64,000 nucleotides of DNA from Chrysomallon squamiferum (GCA_012295275.1 CM022671.1:1450832-1514831), one strand, 5' to 3'; positions 49,970 to 62,721 are shown, counted from the first letter of the stretch. Notes: generated by a model from the sequence alone, not told the origin. A program made the numbers and translations.

Positions 49970-50730
49970 ACGTTTCTCGGGGGAGATCAATGACGTCATC
50001 AGACCTTCCGGAATCCGACAAATGACGAGTGACAAACGAAACATGTTTATGTTATGAGATTCAATTTAGCGATCAAAGTCAACGTCCAGTTTTGATCCTA
50101 CAACGCCTGAGGTAGCAAATAGATACGAAAAAATTCATAATTAACCGCGCAAATAAAAGAAAACACGCAATTGAAAAAAGAACTATCGTGTTTGCTGTTT
50201 TCCATAACCTTGCCGGAAGTGAAGTCTAAATCAACGCCATGAAACGGAAACCAGCGTCATCGCAGAAAGACGACCACGTTAATGAGATAATGGGACGAAA
50301 ATCGGAGTTTACGACATCGTGCCACGAAGGAAAACAAAAAAGAGTGCAAACTAAAGTAATCGAACCCGGCTATCTAAATATTTCACCGAAAGAACAATGT
50401 ATCTGAACATCGCGGAAAACCGGGCCTTTTTATCGAGGCGGGAACGCATCCGGCACGAAAGCCGCGCATGAAGCGATGGGCAAAAACGAAGATCAACATG
50501 GACGCCATTTTTGTCAGCGGAATCACTTAGCAGGCGATAAGCGATGTAATAATACGCGAGCGAGCGGATCGATTAACTTACGTTGTTTGTTGTTTTAGCG
50601 GTGTCGTCTGAGTTTGAGCGACACGCACCGCTGTTAAGTGCTGTGCTGAACTGTTTTGTTATCCTGTTGTGCGTGGACGTGCGGCTTTGTTTCTGTGGTC
50701 TACGCAAACACGTTCATTGAAAAGAACAAA
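49970..50730. other. High-complexity island 4; possible non-coding exon on the minus strand
   Basis: Unique, CG-richer DNA. On the minus strand the segment 50720-50582 ends AACAAC|GTAAGT, a consensus donor. It could therefore be a 5' non-coding exon of an unseen minus-strand transcript, but no partner exon is recognised. Confidence 0.3.
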
Positions 50731-50900
50731 AGCCAAATGGGAGAGGAAAATAATACAAATATTTTTGTATATTAACCTACATATTCTTTGATTTGATTTG
50801 ATTTTTTTTTTGTTCTTTTGTTTTAAAATGAATGAACTGAAAGGATGGATTTGATTGCTTGTTTTACTTTATAGTATATACCTCTAGTTATTGTAGAATG

Positions 50901-50902
<2 letters not shown>

Positions 50903-50953
<51 letters not shown>

Positions 50954-50992
50954 TTAATAATAAGAATATTAATAATAATAATAATAATTAAA
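50903..50992. repeat. (TAA)n microsatellite
   Basis: A TAA run with TAAGAATATTAA interruptions. Confidence 0.9.
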
Positions 50993-51223
50993 GGGATTAA
51001 AACAAGTTTAAAAAAAAGAAAATTAATTAACGAACACAGGAATGAATGGATTAATAAATAACACAATACTTAAGAAAGAAAGAATGAATGAAAATTAAGA
51101 ACTACAGATGAAGATTATTTATTTATTTATTTAAAAAGGAAGATTTGCCACCAGAAAACAGATTTGTCCGTTTTGTTGACGACATTCAGAATAAAACAGG
51201 AGAATAAATAGAAATAACTAAAG

Positions 51224-51226
<3 letters not shown>

Positions 51227-51277
<51 letters not shown>
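51227..51277. repeat. (TAA)n microsatellite
   Basis: About 17 uninterrupted units. Confidence 0.9.
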
Positions 51278-51278
<1 letters not shown>

Positions 51279-51958
51279 GACAAAGAAATATCATTCTTTC
51301 TGCTCATTGTATTCGACTCCCCTGAAGAAGAACCTAAATTATAAGTCCGTTTTATTTTTTTCATTCTTTTTATTATTTCCTGCCTTTTTATTGTTTGCGA
51401 ATTTTTTTTTTTAAAATTTATTTCATAATTGTAAAGGAACAACTGTTAAGTCAGATAGTTTTATTCCAAACTGATCTTACGGAAATATTAGGGAAAATCT
51501 TTTTTTTTTTTTTTTTTTTTTTTCTTCGTTTTTTTTTTTTTTTTCTTCGTTCCATAACTTGAGTTACTGTGATGCTCCAAAAATGATGGCTGGAAATCAA
51601 ACATATGTTTGTTAATGATCGCGCACAAAAGTTAAACAAAACGCGTCCCTGGGCCAGCTTGTAAAGTCAAAAGCAGGACCTCCTTCAGCCAAATTAGCAA
51701 TCATATTAGTGGTTATTTACCGACTTCGATTAGCAACTGGCAATGTTTGAAGTTCTCGAGAGCCATCGATCCCTGCAGCAAATTAGAAATTAATCTATCG
51801 AATAATTATGACGAGTGTTTTCAAGCAATCTTCTTTCGCACACCGAGTCTGATAGACTGACAGCTGTTGGCTGGGTTACGCCACTTCGGTTCTGTAAGCA
51901 GACACTGTGAGTCAGTCTAGTGAAAATGACGGTCAAAAAGTTTTTCTTTTATATATGT

Positions 51959-51961
<3 letters not shown>

Positions 51962-52017
<56 letters not shown>

Positions 52018-52084
52018 TGTGTGTGTGCGCACGCGCGAGTTTGTGGTGTATCCTTTTAAATTGATATATTCAATAATAAATAAT

Positions 52085-52126
<42 letters not shown>

Positions 52127-52147
52127 AGAAAGAGAGAGACACACACA
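51962..52147. repeat. (GT)n-CGCACGCGC...(GA)n compound repeat
   Basis: About 33 GT units continue into GCGCACGCGCGAG, then about 45 bp of unique DNA, then about 25 GA units. Confidence 0.95.
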
Positions 52148-52689
52148 CACAGATAAAATATTTAAAAAAACCACACACACACATCTCAATACTGAAACTA
52201 TTATTTCTGTTTGTAAACTGATGGCAGTTGAGATTAACTAACAAATTATTATGTGTATTTATACATATATCTGCATTTAATATCGTGAATTACTATGCCA
52301 GAAAATTATCATCATTATCATAATAACAATAAAAAAAAAAAAAAATAAAAAAACAAAAAATAAATAAATAAATAAAGGAAGGAAGAAAGAAAAAGAAAGA
52401 TTTTTTTTTATTTTATTCATTTTAATTATTTTTAAATATACAAAGTTTTAGTTAATTCTAATACATACATATATATATATATATATACTCTCTCTGAAAT
52501 GAAGACAATGGATGTTTTTCCGGGGTGAGTTTCGGAGAAATAACATTTATTTGTCATTACGCATTTTCTCTTAAATTTGAACTGGATCTGAAACATCATA
52601 ATTAAAAATATTTAAATGTGTAATATAATACAATATAATACAATATAATATAATATAATACGACTTCCACAACAACATTAACAAACTGC

Positions 52690-53230
52690 AGTCACCTTAA
52701 AAAACGTACAGCGTTACGCACCAGTCGACAGCGTTTGTGTTCAAAGACAATTGCGGCTGTTGAGATAAAATCTAATTGTTTTTGTTTTCTTACAACCATC
52801 GAGCGCCCTTTCAGACATCAACCCCTCACGTTCCGCGCCTTCCACGGGCTGATCTATCACTACGCTTGTTGACCAGCAGCAGCACGTGCTACGTCTTTAA
52901 CGAGCACGTGGCGCGTGCACCACGTGACGACTGTTTTGAATGTACCTGCTAATTGCACACTTGGTGCATCGATAAAACGTGCAACGAAAGCAAAACTCAA
53001 GATGCATGAATATTAAATGACGCGCCTATAAAGTAACATCGATTAATGGTGAAAATTATATTTTTTCCTGTCCTTTTTTTATTTTCCTTCTTCTTCTTCT
53101 TCTCATTTTTTTCTTCTTCGCTCTTTTGTTTTCTTTAAAAACTCTCCATGCTCTTTTGTCCCTACCTGTGTAGCTCCCTCTAGCGAGCCTACTCTCCGTC
53201 TTTATTTAACGTCAGTAATAAAAAAAGATA
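52690..53230. other. Unique CG-richer stretch with E-boxes and a CTCF-like motif
   Basis: GCACGTGC, GCACGTGG and CACGTGAC lie close together (52882-52930), and GCTCCCTCTAGCGAG at 53173-53187 resembles an inverted CTCF core. No protein-coding signal. Confidence 0.3.
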
Positions 53231-53314
53231 AAAACGTCGTTGTTTTATTTCCAATTGTTTCCAGTTTTACCAGCAAACAATAGACGTTCCGAGCAACATG
53301 GTGGCCGTTCATCT

Positions 53315-53651
53315 TCAGACGAGAGGTAATATTTTCTGAATCACTTCTGCCACAAAGCGGCTCGGCTCTCCAGAGGTTGATTGTCGCAATCGCATTCTCG
53401 TGAAGAGCGAATTTAACTCTTGATTCTCGTCTGGAAGACTGCAGGTCTTTTGTTCCCCTCCAGAAACATGCACAACTTCGTAGATGCTCTGCTGGCTTAA
53501 AAGAGAATCCTCTGTGTTCAGCCCCTTCAGTTCTGTGTGCGTGACAACGCTGCGCTGGGTGAAACGGTGTCTGCGATATAGGTTTTCCATGTAGCTCGCG
53601 CCTGAGTACTTCAGGGGGTTTAACTCGAGGCGAAAACGAAACTCTTCACGA
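53315..53651 (-). CDS. Weak exon candidate, unknown protein
   Basis: On the minus strand a long T-rich tract ends in TTACTTAG, an acceptor-like signal. The following frame stays open for about 110 codons to a TGA at 53317-53315: REEFRFRLELNPLKYS, ENLYRRHRFTQRSVV, ELKGLNTEDSLLSQQSI, ending VAEVIQKILPLV. Composition is protein-like and free of simple repeats, unlike other frames here. I recognise no family and see no upstream exon, so it may be chance or a terminal exon of an undetermined gene. Confidence 0.2.
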
Positions 53652-54117
53652 CTAAGTAAAAAAAAAAAAAAAAAAAAAACACGACAAAAGACAGCTTGTT
53701 TAAGAAAATGCATTTAACAGGTAGCAGTTGGCGTCAAAGTGTCTTTGTAGGACTTTTTGTTTTCCTCGCAGTACAAAGGTTTTTAAACGACTTTCAATAG
53801 AGAAACATAATGTTTTTCTTCTTTTTTTTTTTCTTTCGTATTTTCTTTTTACTGTTAAGAAAAAAATCGTTATCGTTAATTAAAAGTGTTGACAAGGTTA
53901 CACACCTTTGTTGCCGCTGAACGAGGCAAAGCGCCTGTATATGACTTGTTAATATAGTGTACAGAAATTAATATAATGAATATATTGAAATTAATATAAT
54001 GAATATTATATCTTTATAAAGAAAAAGAACTGAAACTTTTCAGAAAGAGTATCAAACACATATACATACGCAATCAAGATTCCATTCACAGGCACATATA
54101 AAGACACACACACTTAC

Positions 54118-54159
54118 ATGCATACATACATACATACATACATACATACATACATACAG
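54118..54159. repeat. (CATA)n microsatellite
   Basis: About ten CATA units. Confidence 0.9.
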
Positions 54160-54769
54160 AAACAGATATTTTTATTATTTAGCTATTCCTGAGTTATCGT
54201 TCTTCAGAAGAAAGTGTTGAGCCTTTTTTGGAGGAGAACAGTTTCATAGTTTGTGATACGCAGTTTGAATTTGATTTTACCTAAATTACCAAATGACCCG
54301 TCGTTCTTCTGCTTCCATTAGTTCTTCACATGGTTAGAGGTTCATCCAGCATTTCGGGAAAACGTGCTGGGCGCAAACGAAATAAGTTTGATAGTAATAA
54401 TATTCATAAAAACGACGATAATAGCAACAACAATGACAGTAATAAAATTACTGTAGAACTAGCTCTTGACAGGTAAGTGTATTCATCTAACTGTTTCGTG
54501 CCACAGCCTGTGTCCCGTGATTTCTTTCTTCTCAAAGATCTGCTGGCCTGTATTCCGAAATTAAATGTAAAAAAAACTACTGCAATAACTCTAAACAGAG
54601 AAGCCCATTGTGCGATAGCAGCTAGTGTTTTCCGTTTTCGTTTTGAAAACAGTCTTTAACCATAATTTATTTATACATATGATACCTGTACACTGCGCAT
54701 TTAAAATGTGTTTGTGGTCGTTAATTATATATATATATATATTATTTAGTGTAATTTTTTGTTCTTTTA

Positions 54770-55250
54770 TATTATAACAAAATTCACTATTTGAGGCAAG
54801 CAGTCAGCCAGAGCGAGGTTCGTTATGCGCGAGCTAAATGCGCAATCGACCTGGGAGACAGCGGATTCAAGTGACTGCTCTTGTTCACGTGAGATAAATA
54901 AATTGCTCATTAATAGTAGATGCCCTTGTTTGGTTCTGTCGATGTGGCGTTCCCACAGGTATCTCCCTGATTGTCGTATCGTTTTCATTTCATTACGGAT
55001 ATTGAAAATTGTGTACATTGCTAGAGCTTTCACGAGCGATCGCTGTTCGCCATTCTCAGTCAGCCGATTGATATGCATAAGCAGTGTCACAACGAGTATT
55101 CTCCGGCAACGCTCGGCAATTCCCGGAGGTGTGCGCCAATCCCCGGTGGGCTATAAACTTTTCCGAGTTCGCTTCGAACAAACGGATGTAATGTTTGTGA
55201 GTCATGATCATGTCAACAGAGAAGAAAATACCTCAACTCTGGTTACTGAA
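54770..55250. other. High-complexity island 5, no gene recognised
   Basis: Unique sequence in which both strands happen to be open (154 codons plus, 107 codons minus). Neither translation has family features, membrane segments or conserved motifs that I recognise. Simultaneous openness on both strands is more consistent with non-coding DNA of low stop density. Confidence 0.3.
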
Positions 55251-55490
55251 TGTGAAAAAAGAGAGAATAATAATAAAAAAAAAAATTAGAAAGAAAAAGA
55301 CCGAGTGAGTTCATTTATGGGAATTAAATGGGTTAGTTTACGTGTGGGTTAAGAGATTGGAATACAGCCCGCCTAGCCATCTGCCGAACAAAGACGAGAT
55401 CAGGTTCTTTTTTTTTTCATCCGAAATGTATCGAACGTAATTAATATTGTAGGTGCATGCAAACACAGGCTCGGTTTGTGGCATCGCCTG

Positions 55491-55493
<3 letters not shown>

Positions 55494-55535
<42 letters not shown>

Positions 55536-55603
55536 TATTATTATTATTGTTGTTGTTATTATTATTATTATTATTATCATTATTATTATTATTATTATTA
55601 TTA

Positions 55604-55647
<44 letters not shown>

Positions 55648-55696
55648 GTTATTATCATTATTATTATTATCATTATTATTATTATTATTATTATTA

Positions 55697-55742
<46 letters not shown>
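55494..55742. repeat. (ATC)n-(TTA)n microsatellite, ~250 bp
   Basis: ATT/ATC units with occasional TTG. It generates poly-Leu, poly-Ile and poly-Tyr frames on both strands. Confidence 0.95.
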
Positions 55743-55743
<1 letters not shown>

Positions 55744-56907
55744 GCGGCTGTAAAAGCATTTGCAGGAGTAATAACAGTAGATGAAGGCAAATATGCGAGT
55801 GTGTGTGTGTGAATGTGAGATAGTGGTGGGTGGGAGTGGAACGTTGGGGAGAAAGAGTGTACACGCTTGTTTCGACTACGTACGCAGTGCATATTAATTT
55901 TATTTGATTAATAACAGGAGTCTGTACCTTGGTGTTACAGGGTCAGATTTGTTACTCTAATTAAAAACACGTTAAATCAGCTATCGTTATTTTATTGATA
56001 TTCGGCCCGCATCATTATCTTTACTATCCTCAGAAAGAATCAATTACTGAGATTGCATGCTAACAGTTTACGCGTTCTTAGGCAGCGCTAGCCACGGAAA
56101 CGTGGATAAACCTGCATTTACACAGAGTGCTTTGTTTTATTTCTGAGCTAACCGCCCAGCCGTACCCGATTTTTCAGTTAATTTTCTGGCGCATCTTTTA
56201 CTTATTTATTTATTTACTTGCTTATTTATTTATTTATTTACTTATTTATTTATTTGTTTTTTACGTTGTACGTAGATGTTTGTAATGTGGGATGAAAGAC
56301 ATTTTATTACTTCTACTGCTGATGACAACTAATATGATGATGATCAGCGTCTTGCAATTACGTAATGATGACGACATTGATGACGATGTTCAAAGTGATC
56401 TGGAATGCGACGAAGAGTGCAAATATGTCATTTACGACGTGAACGACGTCAAGAATGAAAATGGACATTTTGACACTGTATTATAAATATGAAATCGATT
56501 TCTTTTTTATGAAATAATAATATTTTTGTGAAATCGTTATATTTGTACATACTGACATGTGTTTGTGTTGTTGGCTTTGTTTTTGTACGTTTGCACATTT
56601 TTTATGACTGGTTACCTGACGTACTCGTTAACATGTGCGTATGTGTGTCTGCCTACGATGCGTGCATGTGTTAGTAAAAATTCAGTTTAAAAATGTATAA
56701 GAAGAAAATAAGAACAACATAAAAATTTTGTTAAACAAAAATTTAACCTTTCTAAACTATTTAACATTTAAACTTTAAACCCAACACCTCTACCTTTTTT
56801 ATTCTTTTTTTTTTTTTTACTCAAGAGTTACCACCCTTTCTGAGCTCTTTAACTAACTTCTCTTTCTAGAAAGTGCACAGCGTGAAGGAGGTGTGTAATT
56901 TTGGGGC

Positions 56908-56925
56908 GGTCTTTTTTTTTTCTTT

Positions 56926-56958
<33 letters not shown>

Positions 56959-56959
56959 C
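56908..56959. repeat. Poly(T) tract
   Basis: T runs with single C interruptions, about 50 bp. Confidence 0.9.
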
Positions 56960-57426
56960 TTCGTCATTGCAAAAAGGAACAACTTTATTTTTTTCAATTA
57001 AACTACCAAGTCGCAATCTTTCTTACCAAAAGACCATTTTAATTCTGTTTCTATTAAGCTGGTTACTCGTTGTAAAGGCTAACACTCAACCTCACGGTCT
57101 TTTCACTGCAATTTAAATGGACGGGAAGGCAAGCATTATAGAAACTCTCGCAACAAAACGCTACATAATTATTATTGGCCTGTTGTTCGCGTTTATCCAT
57201 ACATATTCTCTACACTTTAAGTTTCTATACAGTAGACTTTTAACCAAAACGGCCTGTCATTTAAAGCCTACAAAACACAAGTTAGCGGGGTTTTCCTATA
57301 CATACACTGAAGAGCGGCTCGGTTTATAATGGAGTGCGACAAATGAAACGTACTGAGTTCATTCATCGCGCATCGACCGGCATTACACCGCCATTGTGCT
57401 CAGCGTTCACGGAGTGTTTTGTTAGC

Positions 57427-57440
57427 CCAGCAGGGGGCGC
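57427..57440 (+). promoter_or_regulatory. CTCF-type binding motif
   Basis: CCAGCAGGGGGCGC fits the established CTCF core consensus CCASYAGRKGGCRS at every position. Occupancy cannot be judged from sequence. Confidence 0.5.
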
Positions 57441-58004
57441 AATCTCGCGGTTGTTTCCGTGATACACGAAGCTGCGCATTTGAGTGTTTAGTACTGTCTA
57501 ACCGAGTCGAACACCTTTTCATAAACAACAGCAATGAATTTTTAATGACGCGGTGTATTGAGAGACACACTGGCGTGGCTTGAAATACAGTACGGGTGCA
57601 AAGAATTAAAAAATATAAAATAAAATAATAATAATAAAAAATAATAATAATAAAATATAATAATAGTAATAAAAAAAAAAAATAAATAAAAAAAATAAAA
57701 ACCTTAGTAATTGATGTTACAAAAGTGTAGTCTGTGTTATCAAGTTAGGTTTTGCTTTGTTTTTTGTTTTATTTTTCGAGAACTGCACAAATTGGTATTT
57801 CTGATTACAGAACCATTTTAATATATGTTCTTTTGTCTTCTCGTTTGTGTTTATTTACTTATTTCTTTCCTTACTGTTTGTTTGATTATTTATTTTATTT
57901 TACGTTTTCACATGAGTACTACCAGTAACATAACAAATAACAAATTATAATCCTAATACTTTTTAAAGATTTATTCTTGTCTAAATTAATCTTGTATATA
58001 TTTG

Positions 58005-58390
58005 TATATAGCTACCTAGTCTGGTATACCTTTATATGACTGTCTACTCTGTATCTCTGCATTTGATTATCTAGTCTGTGTATAAATTAATATGATTATC
58101 TCGTTTTGTATATCTTGTATAATTATCTTGAACACCTTTATATAATTACCTGGTCTTGAATAACTACCTGTGTGAAAATAACTACATTGTCCATGTATAT
58201 CTGTATACAACTTCTTAGTCTTGTGTATCTGTATATGACTACATAGTTTTATATATCTGCATATGACTGTATAGTCCTGTATAACTTATACATTGCTACC
58301 TAGTTTTGTATATCAGTACGTAACTACCATGTCCAGCTGCAAATGACTTCTGTATATGAATACCTAGTCTGTGTCAACATGAATATTAGT
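58005..58390. repeat. Decayed flank of the 58.4-kb satellite
   Basis: Degenerate ~30-33 bp units such as TATATCTGTATATGACTACC plus TAGTCTTG line up with the clean satellite (TACACCTGTGTGACTGTCTGGTCT...). They have accumulated many C-to-T and G-to-A type differences. Confidence 0.7.
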
Positions 58391-58394
58391 TTTG

Positions 58395-59910
58395 TATATT
58401 TGAATGCAGTGTGTGACTGTCTGGTCTCTGTCTGTGTACACCTGTGTGACTGTCTGGTCTCTGTCTGTGTACACCTGTGTGACTGTCTGGTATCTCTGCC
58501 TGTGTACACCTGTGTGTGACTGTCTGGTTTCTGTGTACACCTGTGTGTGACTGTCTTGTCTCTGTCTGTGTACACCTGTATGACTGTCTGGTATCTGCCT
58601 GTGTACACCTGTGTGACTGTCTTGTCTCTGTCTGTGTACACCTGTGTGTGACTGTCTTGTCTCTGTCTGTGTACACCTGTGTGACTGTCTGGTATCTGCC
58701 TGTGTACACCTGTGTGACTGTCTGTGTACACCTGTGTGTGACTGTCTGGTTTCTGTGTACACCTGTGTGTGACTGTCTGTGTACACCTGTGTGTGACTGT
58801 CTGGTCTCTGTCTGTGTACACCTGTGTGTGACTGTCTGGTTTCTGTGTACACCTGTGTGTGACTGTCTGTGTACACCTGTGTGTGACTGTCTGGTCTCTG
58901 TCTGTGTACACCTGTGTGTGACTGTCTGGTATCTGTGTACACCTGTGTGACTTTCTGGTCTCTGTCTGTGTACACCTGTGTGTGACTGTCTTGTCTCTAT
59001 GTACACCTGTGTGACTGTCTGGTCTCTGTGTACACCTGTGTGTGACTGTCTGGTATCTGTCTGTGTACACCTGTGTGACTGTCTGGTATCTGTCTGTGTA
59101 CACCTGTGTGTGACTGTCTGGTCTCTGTCTGTGTACACCTGTGTGTGACTGTCTGGTATATGTCTGTGTACACCTGTGTGTGACTGTCTGGTCTCTGTCT
59201 GTGTACACCTGTGTGTGACTGTCTGGTATCTGTCTGTGTACACCTGTGTGTGACTGTCTGGTCTCTGTGTACACCTGTGTGACTGTCTGGTCTCTGTGTA
59301 CACCTGTGTGTCTGTCTGGTATCTGTCTGTGTACACCTGTGTGTGACTGTCTGGTCTCTGTGTACACCTGTGTGTGACTGTCTGGTATCTGTCTGTGTAC
59401 ACCTGTGTGACTGTCTTGTCTCTGTGTACACCTGTGTGTGACTGTCTGGTATCTGTCTGTGTACACCTGTGTGACTGTCTGCTCTCTGTGTACACCTGTG
59501 TGTGACTGTCTGGTATCTCTGTGTACACCTGTGTGTGACTGTCTGGTATCTGTCTGTGTACACCTGTGTGACTGTCTGGTCTCTGTGTACACCTGTGTGT
59601 GACTGTCTTGTCTCTATCTGTGTACACCTGTGTGTGACTGTCTGGTATCTGTCTGTGTACACCTGTGTGACTGTCTGGTCTCTGTCTGTGTACACCTGTG
59701 TGACTGTCTGGTCTCTGTCTGTGTACACCTGTGTGTGACTGTCTGGTCTCTGTCTGTGTACTGTGACTGTCTGGTCTCTGTGTGTGTACACCTGTGTGAC
59801 TGTCTGGTATCTGTGTGTGTACACCTGTGTGTGACTGTCTGGTCTCTGTCTGTGTACACCTGAGTGACTGTCTGGTCTCTGTCTGTGTACACCTGTGTGT
59901 GACTGGTGAA
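58395..59910. repeat. 1.5-kb satellite, about 45 monomers
   Basis: Monomers are built from GTGTACACCTGTGTGACTGT, CTGGTCTCTGTCT and short TG insertions, with lengths of roughly 24 to 37 bp. Insertions of 2 or 8 bp (TG, CTGTCTGT) alternate, so reading frames shift along the array. On the minus strand frames stay open for up to 529 codons (T-E-T-R-Q-S-H-T-G-V-H-R type), simply because the monomer lacks stops. Confidence 0.95.
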
Positions 59911-60497
59911 TGACCCTGCATGTTTTCTGAAAGCCTACTTCTACACAATCCACACTTGAGATGTCGTTGTAACAAAACGGTTGTCAGGCTTTCACTCTCC
60001 GCTGAACAGTTTTACTAGAGGCGGGTTTGGGAGGAGACACTTTTTTCTCGTTTCTCTTTTGTTTCTTCAGTTGACACTTACGAGCCATATTGCGTCTTTT
60101 TCACGCATTTCGGCTCAATAGACATTCTCCAGCGCTCCTTTTTCAGTACTTCGTAACCCCGTTTTAAATAATTTGGCATAATGTTTCGAGTAATTAGGCC
60201 CTCATTTTTCCATTTTCTGGTTCTGTGTTTGTAGTCGTTTTTTTTTTTTTTTTCGTGAAGTATTTTGATATTTCTAGTTTTAAGAGCTGTTCATTTTTAA
60301 CAGAATTATGATTAAGTCGGATTCAATAGTTTGGTTATAAAATAGATTGTCAAATACAGGCGAGTGTCAAGTACTCTGAAACACACAGCTACACAAATCA
60401 GGTTCACACATATAGATCTGTAGATACCAGACAGTCATAGAAAACACTAGGTATGTCTCAGGTAATCACAGGTCCCCACAAACCGAAAAACATAGGT

Positions 60498-60635
60498 ATA
60501 TTTATTTATTTATTTATTTATTTGTTTATGTGTTTGTATGTTTGTTTGTTTGTTTTTTATTTATTTGTTTGTTTGGTTGTTTGTTTGTTTATTTATTTAT
60601 TTACATATTTACTTACTTACTTATTACTTATTTTT
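60498..60635. repeat. (TTTA)/(TTTG) tetranucleotide tract
   Basis: TTTA, TTTG and TTAC units in blocks. Confidence 0.85.
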
Positions 60636-62369
60636 TCTGGAAAGATGGGGGTATTAATTATTGATTTATTAATTCGTTAATCTATTTATTTCATGGTATA
60701 TTCCTGATTGTTTATTTGTTGTTGGTTTTGGGGGAGTTTTTTTGGTTTCTTCTCTCGTTTTTTTCTTCAGTATATTTCTTTAATTTTACAAACCTTTTTT
60801 ATTTTCATATTTTTTTTTGTAAAACAAAACTAATTTTGAAATTACTCAAAAAATAACACTGTCTTTTTTTATCCATCGATTATATTTCTTTAATTTTTCT
60901 GTATTTAAACTTCTAACAATGAAATATATATATATATAACTTTTTTTTTAACCTTTAGCGATGATTACAGAAAACTAAATAAATAACTACACAACTGAAA
61001 AACTTATTGACGATGTTAAATCGAAAGTTTATCTTTTTCTTCCCTCACTCACTGTTCAAGAAAAACCTAAATAAATCAAAGTGTGAAGGAAAAAGTACAC
61101 AAAGGTCGACCAATAACTTAATCATACAAATCGATCGTATGCACTCGAATTTACGAAAGCATACAAATAATAAACATTATTGTGCTATATTGCTTTAAAA
61201 TGTCAGAGTATCGCAGCGTCAACTACGCATGTCAGAAGAGTGACGCCGCGGTAGACGTTGCTCAAAAGGTTGCAGTGACGAGGACGTCCGGTGTTCAACG
61301 GTTTTAAATTCAGACGGATTGTTTCTTTCTTGTCTTCACTTAAACCTGATCGCTTCTTAACAGTTTGAGATAAACACTGAGACGTTTTTCTTCTTCATCT
61401 GTCCCACGTTCAGCCTGTCCGCCTCTTCTTTGTCTTCTAAATTGTTGTTTAATAATTCAGTCGAGCTTTTATTTGTTTGTTTCTTCTTCTTCTTCTTCTT
61501 TTTTCTTTCTTTCTGAAATCTCACTAATGTGATATTTTGACTGCAAAACATAATTTTTTATATTTTATTTTATTAATCTGCGCTAAGTTGGAATTTAAAT
61601 CAAAATTTCTGTCTGAACGTACGTCTGTCGTTGTGTTTTCAAACGGCAGTTTAATAATTATTGTTTAGCTTGTAAAGGATTTAATTAAAATAAATGCATC
61701 TGTCTGTTTATCTGTCTGTCCTTATTTTCAACTCCTAAGAGTCCACGCTCAAGGGCAACTACTCTGTCACTGGTTCTTTAAACAGTTATTTGTATTTCAA
61801 CCATACTTTAAAATTATATATAAATAAATAAGTAGAACTGGACCACATATAGCAGTCTGTTGATATAATAATACAAATGTGCTGTAATGAAGCTTTGTGA
61901 TTAATGTGATATGATATAGCATTGCGTATCACAGAATAATAACAGTACGGCACTGCAAAGTATAGTATGGTATGGTTGGTTTGCTATCATAGCCGAGGCA
62001 CAGTACAATTCAGTGCTGTATAGTGCAGTATGATACAGTACAGTACAGTACAGCAGTATAGTGCAGCATTGTATTGTCATGTATATGTATGACTGTCTCA
62101 CTTGTGTGTGAGTATATATTTACATTTGAAGTTGCTGTACTATGACATTTTATAAAACATTTGTGTTTATTATTTTTTTTTGTTTTTTTTTAACTTACAC
62201 ACCAACATATATATACAAATTATATTTATTGATACATGATCAGTATTTTTACTTAATCTAACGGATATGACTAATCATCTTCATCAGATTAGCGTTTATT
62301 AGCTCACAGATCAGTTGTCTAACATTAACTTGTATTCAGAAGCCATCATCATCTAGATCAACCTGACAC

Positions 62370-62560
62370 GCCCTTAATCCTCGGATTATCTCTAGGATTA
62401 TCCACAACAGTTTCGGTGTTGAAAAGAAAGTGAGATTATCGCCTCGTAAACGATTATTGGTTTGGCTTTATACATTAATCTCGCTTATCATTGTGTTTTA
62501 GGCTAATCGTGAGGATAATCGTGTGGGTTTTGGTAAAACCATGCTGATCATAATCAACGT
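62370..62560. promoter_or_regulatory. Cluster of TAATCC/GGATTA homeodomain-type sites
   Basis: TAATCCTCGGATTA (62375-62388) is an inverted pair of K50-homeodomain (Otx/Gsc/Pitx-type) cores. Another GGATTA is at 62395, and related TAATC/GATTA cores follow to about 62560. Binding is inference. Confidence 0.3.
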
Positions 62561-62670
62561 GTATACAGACGTCACACTTCAACTGTTGACATTTATTGGA
62601 TTTGCCTTTCCTAAAGCGCTCGAAAGTAAACCGTAACATGTGTGTTTGTTAACAGTATGGAAATAGCCAA

Positions 62671-62671
62671 T

Positions 62672-62721
<50 letters not shown>

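Noticed and set aside
54825-55289. 154-aa plus-strand frame and 107-aa minus-strand frame
   Set aside because: They overlap on opposite strands, have no recognisable motif and end in simple repeat. Most likely chance openness.
56292-56486. 64-aa acidic plus-strand frame
   Set aside because: Built from GATGAC-type repeats. The hydrophobic start is a short (TTA/CTG) run rather than a credible signal peptide.
58386-59975. 529-aa and 422-aa T/Q/S/H-rich proteins
   Set aside because: Satellite translation open in several overlapping frames on both strands, with no start context, splice signals or family features.
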